Origin: Ascidia mentula
Lineage: Eukaryota; Chordata; Ascidiacea; Phlebobranchia; Ascidiidae
Direction of reading: 5' to 3'
NCBI GenBank assembly: GCA_947561715.1
Contig: OX387199.1
Span: 12,281,001 to 12,345,000, forward strand
Length of the DNA stretch: 64,000 nt
The position numbers and the translations under genes were made by a program. Positions 1-11,459 of this stretch are shown here, in pieces (the first letter of the stretch is position 1; each line of letters begins with the position of its first letter). The notes under the pieces are model-generated. The model was not told the origin of the DNA, made no database searches, and worked only from the letters and a program-made list of their open reading frames with translations.

Positions 1-138
1 ACTGAGTTTGCGGTTGCACAACGTATGTAACTATGCGCTTTCAGCACTTGTCCATTTTGCAGTATATGACTTTTCGATAAAAAATATTTTTTTTCAGTAC
101 AAGCTTTATTATACAGTGGAAAACGCTGATACCCCAGT
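1..138. repeat. Reference monomer of the satellite (S class)
   Basis: First complete unit, used for numbering. Sites seen: HindIII AAGCTT at 101-106, present in almost every monomer (lost for example in the GTACAAACTT units near 5345, 19702 and 24534 and in units reading AAGCCTT); SspI AATATT at 83-88; TaqI TCGA at 74-77; and in S-class units a ScaI AGTACT site across the monomer junction, inside the 8-bp palindrome CAGTACTG. A HindIII digest should give a 138-bp ladder. Recurrent variable sites are 1-6, 22, 32, 38, 56, 59, 67, 72, 77, 97, 108, 116, 121, 129 and 133. This copy has C at 133, where most have T. Confidence 0.95.
79..94. other. A6-TA-T8 tract with 14-bp palindrome, once per monomer
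   Basis: Six A, then TA, then eight T; positions 79-92 are a perfect self-complementary sequence centred on TA. Phased A/T tracts recurring every 138 bp are expected to affect DNA curvature and nucleosome placement (general knowledge of A-tracts; not measured here). All but one of the length variants in the window lie in this tract. Variant forms that keep the length include runs without the central TA near 4910, 6710, 8090, 8915 and 36245. Confidence 0.85.
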
Positions 139-1381
139 ACTGAGTTTGCAGTTGCACAACGTATGTAACTGTGCGCTTTCAGCACTTGTCCATTTTGCAG
201 TATATGACTTTTCGATAAAAAATATTTTTTTTCAGTACAAGCTTTATTATACAGTGGAAAACGCTGATACTCCAGTACTGAGTTTGCGGTTGCACAACGT
301 ATGTAACTATGCGCTTTCAGCACTTGTCCATTTTGCAGTATATGACTTTTCGATAAAAAATATTTTTTTTCAGTACAAGCTTTATTATACAGTGGAAAAC
401 GCTGATACCCCAGTACTGAGTTTGCGGTTGCACAACGTATGTAACCATGCGATTTCAGCACTTGTCCATTTTGCAGTATACGACTATTCGGTAAAAAATA
501 TTTTTTTTCAGTACAAGCTTTGTTATACAGTGGAAAACGCTGATACTCCAGTTTTGCGTTTGCGGTTGCACAACGTATGTAACTATGCGCTTTCAGCACT
601 TGTCCATTTTGCAGTATATGACTTTTCGATAAAAAATATTTTTTTTCAGTACAAGCTTTATTATACAGTGGAAAACGCTGATACTCCAGTACTGAGTTTG
701 CGGTTGCACAACGTATGTAACTATGCGATTTCAGCACTTGTCCATTTTGCAGTATACGACTTTTCGGTAAAAAATATTTTATTTCAGTACAAGCTTTATT
801 ATACAGTGGAAAACGCTGGTACTCCAGCATTGCTTTTGCGGTTGCACAACGTATGTAACTATGCGATTTCAGCACTTGTCCATTTTGCAGTATATGACTT
901 TTCGACAAAAAATAGTTTTTTTTCTGTACAAGCTTTATTATACAGTGGAAAAGGCTGATACTCCAGTATTGCGTTTGCGGTTGCACAATGTATGTAACTA
1001 TGCGATTTCAGCACTTGTCCATTTTGCAGTATATGACTTTTCGATAAAAAATGTTTTTTTTCAGTACAAGCTTTATTATACAGTGGAAAACGCTGATACT
1101 CCAGTACTGAGTTTGCGGTTGCACAACGTATGTAACCATGCGATTTCAGCACTTGTCCATTTTGCAGTATACGACTATTCGGTAAAAAATATTTTTTTTC
1201 AGTACAAGCTTTATTATACAGTGGAAAACGCTGATACTCCAGTTTTGCGTTTGCGGTTGCACAACGTATGTAACTATGCGCTTTCAGCACTTGTCCATTT
1301 TGCAGTATATGACTTTTCGATAAAAAATATTTTTTTTCAGTACAAGCTTTATTATACAGTGGAAAACGCTGATACTCCAGT

Positions 1382-2761
1382 ACTGAGTTTGCGGTTGCAC
1401 AACGTATGTAACCATGCGATTTCAGCACTTGTCCATATTTCAGTATATGACTTTTCGATAAAAAATATTTTTTTTCAGTACAAGCTTTATTATACAGTGG
1501 AAAACGCTGATACTCCAGTAATGAGTTTGCGGTTGCACAACGTATGTAACTATCCGATTTCAGCACTTGTCCATCTTGCAGTATATGACTTTTCGATAAA
1601 AAATATTTTTTTTCATTACAAGCTTTATTATACAGTGGAAAACGCTGGTACTCCAGTATTGCTTTTGCGGTTGCACAACGTATTTAACTATGCGATTTCA
1701 GCACTTGTCCATTTTGCAGTATATGACTTTTCGATAAAAAATATTTTTTTTCAGTACAAGCTTTATTATACAGTGGAAAACGCTGATACTCCAGTATTGC
1801 GTTTGCGGTTGCACAACGTATGTAACTATGCGATTTCAGCACTTGTCCATTTTGCAGTATATGACTTTTCGATAAAAAATATTTTTTTTCAGTACAAGCT
1901 TTATTATACAGTGGAAAACGCTGATACTCCAGTTTTGCGTTTGCGGTTGCACAACGTATGTAACTATGCGCTTTCAGCACTTGTCCATTTTGCAGTATAT
2001 GACTTTTCGATAAAAAATATTTTTTTTCAGTACAAGCTTTATTATACAGTGGAAAACGCTGATACTCCAGTACTGAGTTTGCGGTTGCACAACGTATGTA
2101 ACCATGCGATTTCAGCACTTGTCCATTTTTCAGTATATGACTTTTCGATAAAAAATATTTTTTTTCAGTACAAGCTTTATTATACAGTGGAAAACGCTGA
2201 TACTCCAGTAATGAGTTTGCGGTTGCACAACGTATGTAACTATCCGATTTCAGCACTTGTCCATCTTGCAGTATATGACTTTTCGATAAAAAATATTTTT
2301 TTTCATTACAAGCTTTATTATACGGTGGAAAACGCTGGTACTCCAGTATTGCTTTTGCGGTTGCACAACGTATTTAACTATGCGATTTCAGCACTTGTCC
2401 ATTTTGCAGTATATGACTTTTCGATAAAAAATATTTTTTTTCAGTACAAGCTTTATTATACAGTGGAAAACGCTGATACTCCAGTATTGCGTTTGCGGTT
2501 GCACAACGTATGTAACTATGCGATTTCAGCACTTGTCCATTTTGCAGTATATGACTTTTCGATAAAAAATATTTTTTTTCAGTACAAGCTTTATTATACA
2601 GTGGAAAACGCTGATACTCCAGTATTGCATTTGCGGTTGCACAACGTATGTAACTATGCGCTTTCAGCACTTGTCCATTTTGCAGTATATGACTTTTCGA
2701 TAAAAAATATTTTTTTTCAGTACAAGCTTTATTATACAGTGGACAACGCTGATACTCCAGT
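1382..2761. repeat. 690-bp pentamer higher-order repeat, two units
   Basis: Two consecutive five-monomer units, 1382-2071 and 2072-2761, with the same class order: S with T at 59; M with CCG at 35-37, C at 56 and T at 97; L with GTATTTAAC and G at 129 in the preceding monomer; R with A at 38; then an R or T monomer with C at 38. The first unit has a private CATATTTCAG, and the last monomer of the second unit starts ATTGCA. The same pair recurs at 28854-30233. Confidence 0.85.
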
Positions 2762-4970
2762 ATTGCGTTTGCGGTTGCACAACGTATCTAACTATGCGCT
2801 TTCAGCACTTGTCCATTTTGCAGTATATGACTTTTCGATAAAAAATATTTTTTTTCAGTACAAGCTTTATTATACAGTGGAAAACGCTGATACTCCAGTA
2901 CTGAGTTTGCGGTTGCACAACGTATGTAACTATGCGCTTTCAGCACTTGTCCATTTTGCAGTATATGACTTTTCGATAAAAAATATTTTTTTTCAGTACA
3001 AGCTTTATTATACAGTGGAAAACGCTGATACCCCAGTACTGAGTTTGCGGTTGCACAACGTATGTAACCATGCGATTTCAGCACTTGTCCATTTTGCAGT
3101 ATACGACTATTCGGTAAAAAATATTTTTTTTCAGTACAAGCTTTGTTATACAGTGGAAAACGCTGATACTCCAGTTTTGCGTTTGCGGTTGCACAACGTA
3201 TGTAACTATGCGCTTTCAGCACTTGTCCATTTTGCAGTATATGACTTTTCGATAAAAAATATTTTTTTTCAGTATAAGCTTTATTATACAGTGGAAAACG
3301 CTGATTCTCCAGTACTGAGTTTGCGGTTGCACAACGTATGTAACTATGCGATTTCAGCACTTGTCCATTTTGCAGTATACGACTTTTCGGTAAAAAATAT
3401 TTTATTTCAGTACAAGCTTTATTATACAGTGGAAAACGCTGGTACTCCAGCATTGCTTTTGCGGTTGCACAACGTATGTAACTATGCGATTTCAGCACTT
3501 GTCCATTTTGCAGTATATGACTTTTCGACAAAAAATAGTTTTTTTTCTGTACAAGCTTTATTATACAGTGGAAAAGGCTGATACTCCAGTATTGCGTTTG
3601 CGGTTGCACAATGTATGTAACTATGCGATTTCAGCACTTGTCCATTTTGCAGTATATGACTTTTCGATAAAAAATGTTTTTTTTCAGTACAAGCTTTATT
3701 ATACAGTGGAAAACGCTGATACTCCAGTACTGAGTTTGCGGTTGCACAACGTATGTAACTATGCGATTTCAGCACTTGTCCATCTTGCAGTATATGACTT
3801 TTCGATAAAAAATATTTTTTTTCATTACAAGCTTTATTATACAGTGGAAAACGCTGGTACTCCAGTATTTCTTTTGCGGTTGCACAACGTATGTAACTAT
3901 GCGATTTCAGCACTTGTCCATTTTGCAGTATATGACTTTTCGATAAAAAATATTTTTTTTCAGTACAAGCTTTATTATACAGTGGAAAACGCTGATACTC
4001 CAGTATTGCGTTTGCGGTTGCACAACGTATGTAACTATGCGATTTCAGCACTTGTCCATTTTGCAGTATATGACTTTTCGATAAAAAATATTTTTTTTCA
4101 GTACAAGCTTTATTATACAGTGGAAAACGCTGATACTCCAGTATTGCGTTTGCGGTTGCACAACGTATGTAACTATGCGCTTTCAGCACTTGTCCATTTT
4201 GCAGTATATGACTTTTCGATAAAAAATATTTTTTTTCAGTACAAGCTTTATTATACAGTGGAAAACGCTGATACTCCAGTATTGCGTTTGCGGTTGCACA
4301 ACGTATGTAACTATGCGCTTTCAGCACTTGTCCATTTTGCAGTATATGACTTTTCGATAAAAAATATTTTTTTTCAGTACAAGCTTTATTATACAGTGGA
4401 AAACGCTGATACTCCAGTACTGAGTTTGCGGTTGCACAACGTATGTAAGCATGTGATTTCAGCACTTGTCCATTTTGCAGTATATGACTTTTCGATAAAA
4501 AATATTTTTTTTCAGTACAAGCTTTATTATACATTGGCAAACGCTGATACTCCAGTACTGAGTTTGCGGTTGCACAACGTATGTAACCATGCGATTTCAG
4601 CACTTGTCCATTTTGCAGTATACGACTTTTCGGTAAAAAATATTTTTTTTCAGTACAAGCTTTATTATACAGTGGAAAACGCTGATACTCCAGTACTGAG
4701 TTTGCGGTTGCACAACGTATGTAACTGTGCGCTTTCAGCACTTGTCCATTTTGCAGTATATGACTTTTCGATAAAAAATATTTTTTTTCAGTACAAGCTT
4801 TATTATACAGTGGAAAACGCTGATACTCCAGTTTTGCGTTTCCGGTTGCACAACGTATGTAACTATGCGCTTTCAGCACTTGTCCATTTTGCAGTATATG
4901 ACTTTTCGAAAAAAATTTTTTTTTTTTTGTACAAGCTTTATTATACCGTGGAAAACGCTGATACTCCAGT

Positions 4971-5936
4971 ACTGAGTTTGCGGTTGCACAACGTATGTAA
5001 CTATGCGCTTTCAGCACTTGTCCATTTTGCAGTATATGACTTTTCGATAAAAAATATTTTTTTTCAGTACAAGCTTTATTATACAGTGGAAAACGCTGAT
5101 ACCCCAGTACTGAGTTTGCGGTTGCACAACGTATGTAACCATGCGATTTCAGCACTTGTCCATTTTGCAGTACACGACTATTCGGTAAAAAATATTTTTT
5201 TTCAGTACAAGCTTTGTTATACAGTGGAAAACGCTGATACTCCAGTTTTGCGTTTGCGGTTGCACAACGTATGTAACTATGCGCTTTCAGCACTTGTCCA
5301 TTTTGCAGTATATGACTTTTCGATAAAAAATATTTTTTTTCAGTACAAACTTTATTATACAGTGGAAAACGCTGATACTCCAGTACTGAGTTTGCGGTTG
5401 CACAACGTATGTAACCATGCGATTTCAGCACTTGTCCATTTTTCAGTATATGACTTTTCGATAAAAAATATTTTTTTTCAGTACAAGCTTTATTATACAG
5501 TGGAAAACGCTGATACTCCAGTAATGAGTTTGCGGTTGCACAACGTATGTAACTATGCGATTTCAGCACTTGTCCATCTTGCAGTATATGACTTTTCGAT
5601 AAAAAATATTTTTTTTCATTACAAGCTTTATTATACAGTGGAAAACGCTGGTACTCCAGTATTGCTTTTGCGGTTGCACAACGTATTTAACTATGCGATT
5701 TCAGCACTTGTCCATTTTGCAGTATATGTCTTTTCGATAAAAAATATTTTTTTTCAGTACAAGCTTTATTATACAGTGGAAAACGCTGATACTCCAGTAT
5801 TGCCTTTGCGGTTGCACAACGTATGTAACTATGCGATTTCAGCACTTGTCCATTTTGCAGTATATGACTTTTCGATAAAAAATATTTTTTTTCAGTACAA
5901 GCTTTATTATACAGTGGAAAACGCTGATACTCCAGT
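4971..5936. repeat. 7-monomer segment shared with 19328-20293 and partly 24574-25125
   Basis: Seven monomers match 19328-20293 at offset 14357, sharing rare changes: GTACAAACTT (which removes the HindIII site), the TATATGTCTTT change near 5729 and a P-class final monomer. The last four also match 24574-25125 (offset 19189), which carries the same TATATGTC near 24917. Downstream neighbours differ in all three places, so this is a mobile module within the array, moved by unequal exchange or conversion. Confidence 0.85.
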
Positions 5937-6764
5937 ACTGAGTTTGCGGTTGCACAACGTATGTAACTATGCGCTTTCAGCACTTGTCCATTTTGCAGTA
6001 TATGACTTTTCGATAAAAAATATTTTTTTTCAGTACAAGCTTTATTATACAGTGGAAAACGCTTATACCCCAGTACTGAGTTTGCGGTTGCACAACGTAT
6101 GTAACCATGCGATTTCAGCACTTGTCCATTTTGCAGTACACGACTATTCGGTAAAAAATATTTTTTTTCAGTACAAGCTTTGTTATACAGTGGAAAACGC
6201 TGATACTCCAGTTTTGCGTTTGCGGTTGCACAACGTATGTAACTATGCGCTTTCAGCACTTGTCCATTTTGCAGTATATGACTTTTCGATAAAAAATATT
6301 TTTTTTCAGTACAAGCTTTATTATACATTGGAAAACGCTGATACTCCAGTACTGAGTTTGCGGTTGCACAACGTATGTAACCATGCGATTTCAGCACTTG
6401 TCCATTTTGCAGTATACGACTTTTCGGTAAAAAATATTTTTTTTCAGTACAAGCTTTATTATACAGTGGAAAACGCAGATACTCCAGTACTGAGTTTGCG
6501 GTTGCACAACGTATGTAACTGTGCGCTTTCAGCACTTGTCCATTTTGCAGTACATGACTTTTCGATAAAAAATATTTTTTTTCAGTACAAGCTTTATTAT
6601 ACAGTGGAAAACGCTGATACTCCAGTTTTGCGTTTGCGGTTGCACAACGTATGTAACTATGCGCTTTCAGCACTTGTCCATTTTGCAGTATATGACTTTT
6701 CGATAAAAAAATTTTTTTTTCTGTACAAGCTTTATTATACAGTGGAAAACGCTGATACTCCAGT

Positions 6765-8560
6765 ACTGAGTTTGCGGTTGCACAACGTATGTAACCATGC
6801 GATTTCAGCACTTGTCCATTTTGAAGTATACGACTTTTCGGTAAAAAATATATTTTATTCAGTACAAGCTTTATTATACAGTGGAAAACGCTGATACTCC
6901 AGTATTGCGTTTGCGGTTGCACAACGTATGTAACTATGCGCTTTCAGCACTTGTCCATTTTGCAGTATATGACTTTTCGATAAAAAATATTTTTTTTCAG
7001 TACAAGCTTTATTATACAGTGGAAAACGCTGATACTCCAGTACTGAGTTTGCGGTTGCACAACGTATGTAACTATGCGCTTTCAGCACTTGTCCATTTTG
7101 CAGTATATGACTTTTCGATAAAAAATATTTTTTTTCAGTACAAGCTTTGTTATACAGTGGAAAACGCTGATACCCCAGTACTGAGTTTGCGGTTGCACAA
7201 CGTATGTAACCATGCGATTTCAGCACTTGTCCATTTTGCAGTGCACGACTATTCGGTAAAAAATATTTTTTTTCAGTACAAGCTTTGTTATACAGTGGAA
7301 AACGCTGATACTCCAGTTTTGCGTTTGCGGTTGCACAACGTATGCAACTATGCGCTTTCAGCACTTGTCCAATTTGCAGTATATGACTTTTCGATAAAAA
7401 ATATTTTTTTTCAGTACAAGCTTTATTATACAGTGGAAAACGCTGATACCCCAGTACTGAGTTTGCGGTTGCACAACGTATGTAACCATGCGATTTCAGC
7501 ACTTGTCCATTTTGCAGTATACGACTATTCGGTAAAAAATATTTTTTTTCAGTACAAGCTTTGTTATACAGTGGAAAACGCTGATACTCCAGTACTGAGT
7601 TTGCGGTTGCACAACGTATGTAACTATGCGATTTCAGCACTTGTCCATTTTGCAGTATATGAATTTTCGATAAAAAATATTTTTTTTCATTACAAGCTTT
7701 ATTATACAGTGGAAAACGCTGATACTCCAGTACTGAGTTTGCGGTTGCACAACGTATGTAACCATGCGATTTCAGCACTTGTCCATTTTGAAGTATTCGA
7801 CTTTTCGGTATAAAATATATTTTATTCAGTACAAGCTTTATTATACAGTGGAAAACGCTGATACTCCAGTATTGCGTTTGCGGTTGCACAACGTATGTAA
7901 CTATGCGCTTTCAGCACTTGTCCATTTTGCAGTATATGACTTTTCGATAAAAAATATTTTTTTTCAGTACAAGCTTTATTATACAGTGGAAAACGCTGAT
8001 ACTCCAGTACTGAGTTTGCGGTTGCACAACGTATGTAACTATGCGCTTTCAGCACTTGTCCATTTTTCAGTATATGACTTTTCGAAAAAAAAAATTTTTT
8101 TTCAGTACAAGCTTTATTATACAGTGGAAAACGCTGATACCCCAGTACTGAGTTTGCGGTTGCACAACGTATGTAACCATGCGATTTCAGCACTTGTCCA
8201 TTTTGCAGTGCACGACTTTTCGATAAAAAATATTTTTTTTCAGTACAAGCTTTATTATACAGTGGAAAACGCTGATACCCCAGTACTGAGTTTGCGGTTG
8301 CACAACGTATGTAACCATGCGATTTCAGCACTTGTCCATTTTGCAGTATACGACTATTCGGTAAAAAATATTTTTTTTCAGTACAAGCTTTGTTATACAG
8401 TGGAAAACGCTGATACTCCAGTACTGAGTTTGCGGTTGCACAACGTATGTAACTATGCGATTTCAGCACTTGTCCATTTTGCAGTATATGAATTTTCGAT
8501 AAAAAATATTTTTTTTCAGTACAAGCTTTATTATACAGTGGAAAACGCTGATACTCCAGT
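6765..8560. repeat. Tandem 7-mer (967 bp) and 6-mer (829 bp) units
   Basis: Marked by a 139-bp S-class monomer with TTTTGAAGTAT at 57-66 and TATATTTTATTC in the A/T tract, starting at 6765, 7732 and 8561. Unit 6765-7731 has seven monomers, 7732-8560 has six, and a third begins at 8561. Each unit runs: marker, R with C at 38, S with C at 38, S with A72/G77 or a relative, then a GAATTTTCG monomer before the next marker; the 7-mer has one extra R monomer. The units 7732 and 8561 share a further change, GGTATAAAATATA. Confidence 0.85.
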
Positions 8561-11459
8561 ACTGAGTTTGCGGTTGCACAACGTATGTAACCATGCGATT
8601 TCAGCACTTGTCCATTTTGAAGTATTCGACTTTTCGGTATAAAATATATTTTATTCAGTACAAGCTTTATTATACAGTGGAAAACGCTGATACTCCAGTA
8701 TTGCGTTTGCGGTTGCACAACGTATGTAACTATGCGCTTTCAGCACTTGTCCATTTTGCAGTATATGACTTTTCGATAAAAAATATTTTTTTTCAGTACA
8801 AGCTTTATTATACAGTGGAAAACGCTGATACTCCAGTACTGAGTTTGCGGTTGCACAACGTATGTAACTATGCGCTTTCAGCACTTGTCCATTTTTCAGT
8901 ATATGACTTTTCGAAAAAAAAATTTTTTTTTCAGTACAAGCTTTATTATACAGTGGAAAACGCTGATACCCCAGTACTGAGTTTGCGGTTGCACAACGTA
9001 TGTAACCATGCGATTTCAGCACTTGTCCATTTTGCAGTACACGACTATTCGGTAAAAAATATTTTTTTTCAGTACAAGCTTTGTTATACAGTGGAAAATG
9101 CTGATACTCCAGTTTTGCGTTTGCGGTTGCACAACGTATGTAACTATGCGCTTTCAGCACTTGTCCATTTTGCAGTATATGACTTTTCGATAAAAAATAT
9201 TTTTTTTCAGTACAAGCTTTATTATGCAGTGGAAAACGCTGATACTCCAGTACTGAGTTTGCGGTTGCACAACGTATGTAACTATGCGATTTCAGCACTT
9301 GTCCATTTTGCAGTATACGACTTTTCGATAAAAAACATTTTTTTTCAGTACAAGCTTTATTATACATTGGAAAACGCTGATACTCCAGTTTTGCGTTTGC
9401 GGTTGCACAACGTATGTAACTATGCGCTTTCAGCACTTGTCCATTTTGCAGTATATGACTTTTCGATAAAAATTTTTTTTTTCAGTACAAGCTTTATTAT
9501 ACAGTGGAAAACGCTGATACTCCAGTACTGAGTTTGCGGTTGCACAACGTATGTAACCATGCGATTTCAGCACTTGTCCATTTTTCAGTATATGACTTTT
9601 CGATAAAAAATATTTTTTTTCAGTACAAGCTTTATTATACAGTGGAAAACGCTGATACTCCAGTACTGAGTTTGCGGTTGCACAACGTATGTAACCATGC
9701 GATTTCAGCACTTGTCCATTTTGCAGTATACGACTATTCGGTAAAAAATATTTTTTTTCAGTACAAGCTTTATTATACAGTGGAAAACGCTGATACTCCA
9801 GTTTTGCGTTTGCGGTTGCACAACGTATGTAACTATGCGCTTTCAGCACTTGTCCATTTTGCAGTATATGACTTTTCGACAAAAAATATTTTTTTTCAGT
9901 ACAAGCTTTATTATACAGTGGAAAACGCTGATACCCCAGTATTGCGTTTGCGGTTGCACAACGTATGTAACTATGCGATTTCAGCACTTGTCCATTTTGC
10001 AGTATATGACTTTTCGATAAAAAATATTTTTTTTCAGTACAAGCTTTATTATACAGTGGAAAACGCTGATACTCCAGTATTGCGTTTGCGGTTGCACAAC
10101 GTATGTAACTATGCGCTTTCAGCACTTGTCCATTTTGCAGTATATGACTTTTCGATAAAAAATATTTTTTTTCAGTACAAGCTTTATTATACAGTGGACA
10201 ACGCTGATACTCCAGTATTGCGTTTGCGGTTGCACAACGTATGTAACTATGCGCTTTCAGCACTTGTCCATTTTGCAGTATATGACTTTTCGACAAAAAA
10301 TAGTTTTTTTTCTGTACAAGCTTTATTATACAGTGGAAAAGGCTGATACTCCAGTATTGCGTTTGCGGTTGCACAATGTATGTAACTATGCAATTTCAGC
10401 ACTTGTCCATTTTGCAGTATATGACTTTTCGATAAAAAATGTTTTTTTTCAGTACAAGCTTTATTATACAGTGGAAAACGCTGATACTCCAGTAATGAGT
10501 TTGCGGTTGCACAACGTATGTAACTATGCGATTTCAGCACTTGTCCATCTTGCAGTATATGACTTTTCGATAAAAAATATTTTTTTTCATTACAAGCTTT
10601 ATTATACAGTGGAAAACGCTGGTACTCCAGTATTGCTTTTGCGGTTGCACAACGTATGTAACTATGCGATTTCAGCACTTGTCCATTTTGCAGTATATGA
10701 CTTTTCGATAAAAAATATTTTTTTTCAGTACAAGCTTTATTATACAGTGGAAAACGCTGATACTCCAGTATTGCGTTTGCGGTTGCACAACGTATGTAAC
10801 TATGCGCTTTCAGCACTTGTCCATTTTGCAGTATATGACTTTTCGATAAAAAATATTTTTTTTCAGTACAAGCTTTATTATACAGTGGAAAACGCTGATA
10901 CTCCAGTATTGCGTTTGCGGTTGCACAACGTATGTAACTATGCGCTTTCAGCACTTGTCCATTTTGCAGTATATGACTTTTCGATAAAAAATATTTTTTT
11001 TCAGTACAAGCTTTATTATACAGTGGAAAACGCTGATACTCCAGTATTGCGTTTGCGGTTGCACAACGTATGTAACTATGCGCTTTCAGCACTTGTCCAT
11101 TTTGCAGTATATGACTTTTCGATAAAAAATATTTTTTTTCAGTACAAGCTTTATTATACAGTGGAAAACGCTGATACTCCAGTACTGAGTTTGCGGTTGC
11201 ACAACGTATGTAACCATGCGATTTCAGCACTTGTCCATTTTGCAGTATATGACTTTTCGATAAAAAATATTTTTTTTCAGTACAAGCTTTATTATACATT
11301 GGAAAACGCTGATACTCCAGTACTGAGTTTGCGGTTGCACAACGTATGTAACCATGCGATTTCAGCACTTGTCCATTTTGCAGTATACGACTTTTCGGTA
11401 AAAAATATTTTTTTTCAGTACAAGCTTTATTATACAGTGGAAAACGCTGATACTCCAGT

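Larger units (their letters stand above)
1..5936. repeat. 43-monomer block, copy 1 (pairs with 27473-33408)
   Basis: Aligns base for base with 27473-33408 at a constant offset of 27472. Both copies carry the same order of monomer classes and the same rare private changes: the two 139-bp units (829 and 3452), ACGGTGG near 2322, GATTCT near 3303, GTATCTAAC near 2785 and GTAAGCATGTG near 4446. In the first 5.57 kb I spotted only two substitutions (near 1437 and 5349); a few more lie at 5.6-5.75 kb, and the match ends sharply at the monomer boundary 5936/5937. The left end is cut by the window edge, so the block may be longer. Confidence 0.93.

Noticed and set aside
71-87. CENP-B box in the TTTTCGATAAAA region
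   Set aside because: Only TTCG and one later A match the box; the essential CGGG end is absent in every class.
135-142. The 8-bp palindrome CAGTACTG at monomer junctions as a specific recombination site
   Set aside because: It exists only before S-class monomers and block junctions do not require it; an 8-bp palindrome is weak evidence, although the N gap happens to fall at its centre.
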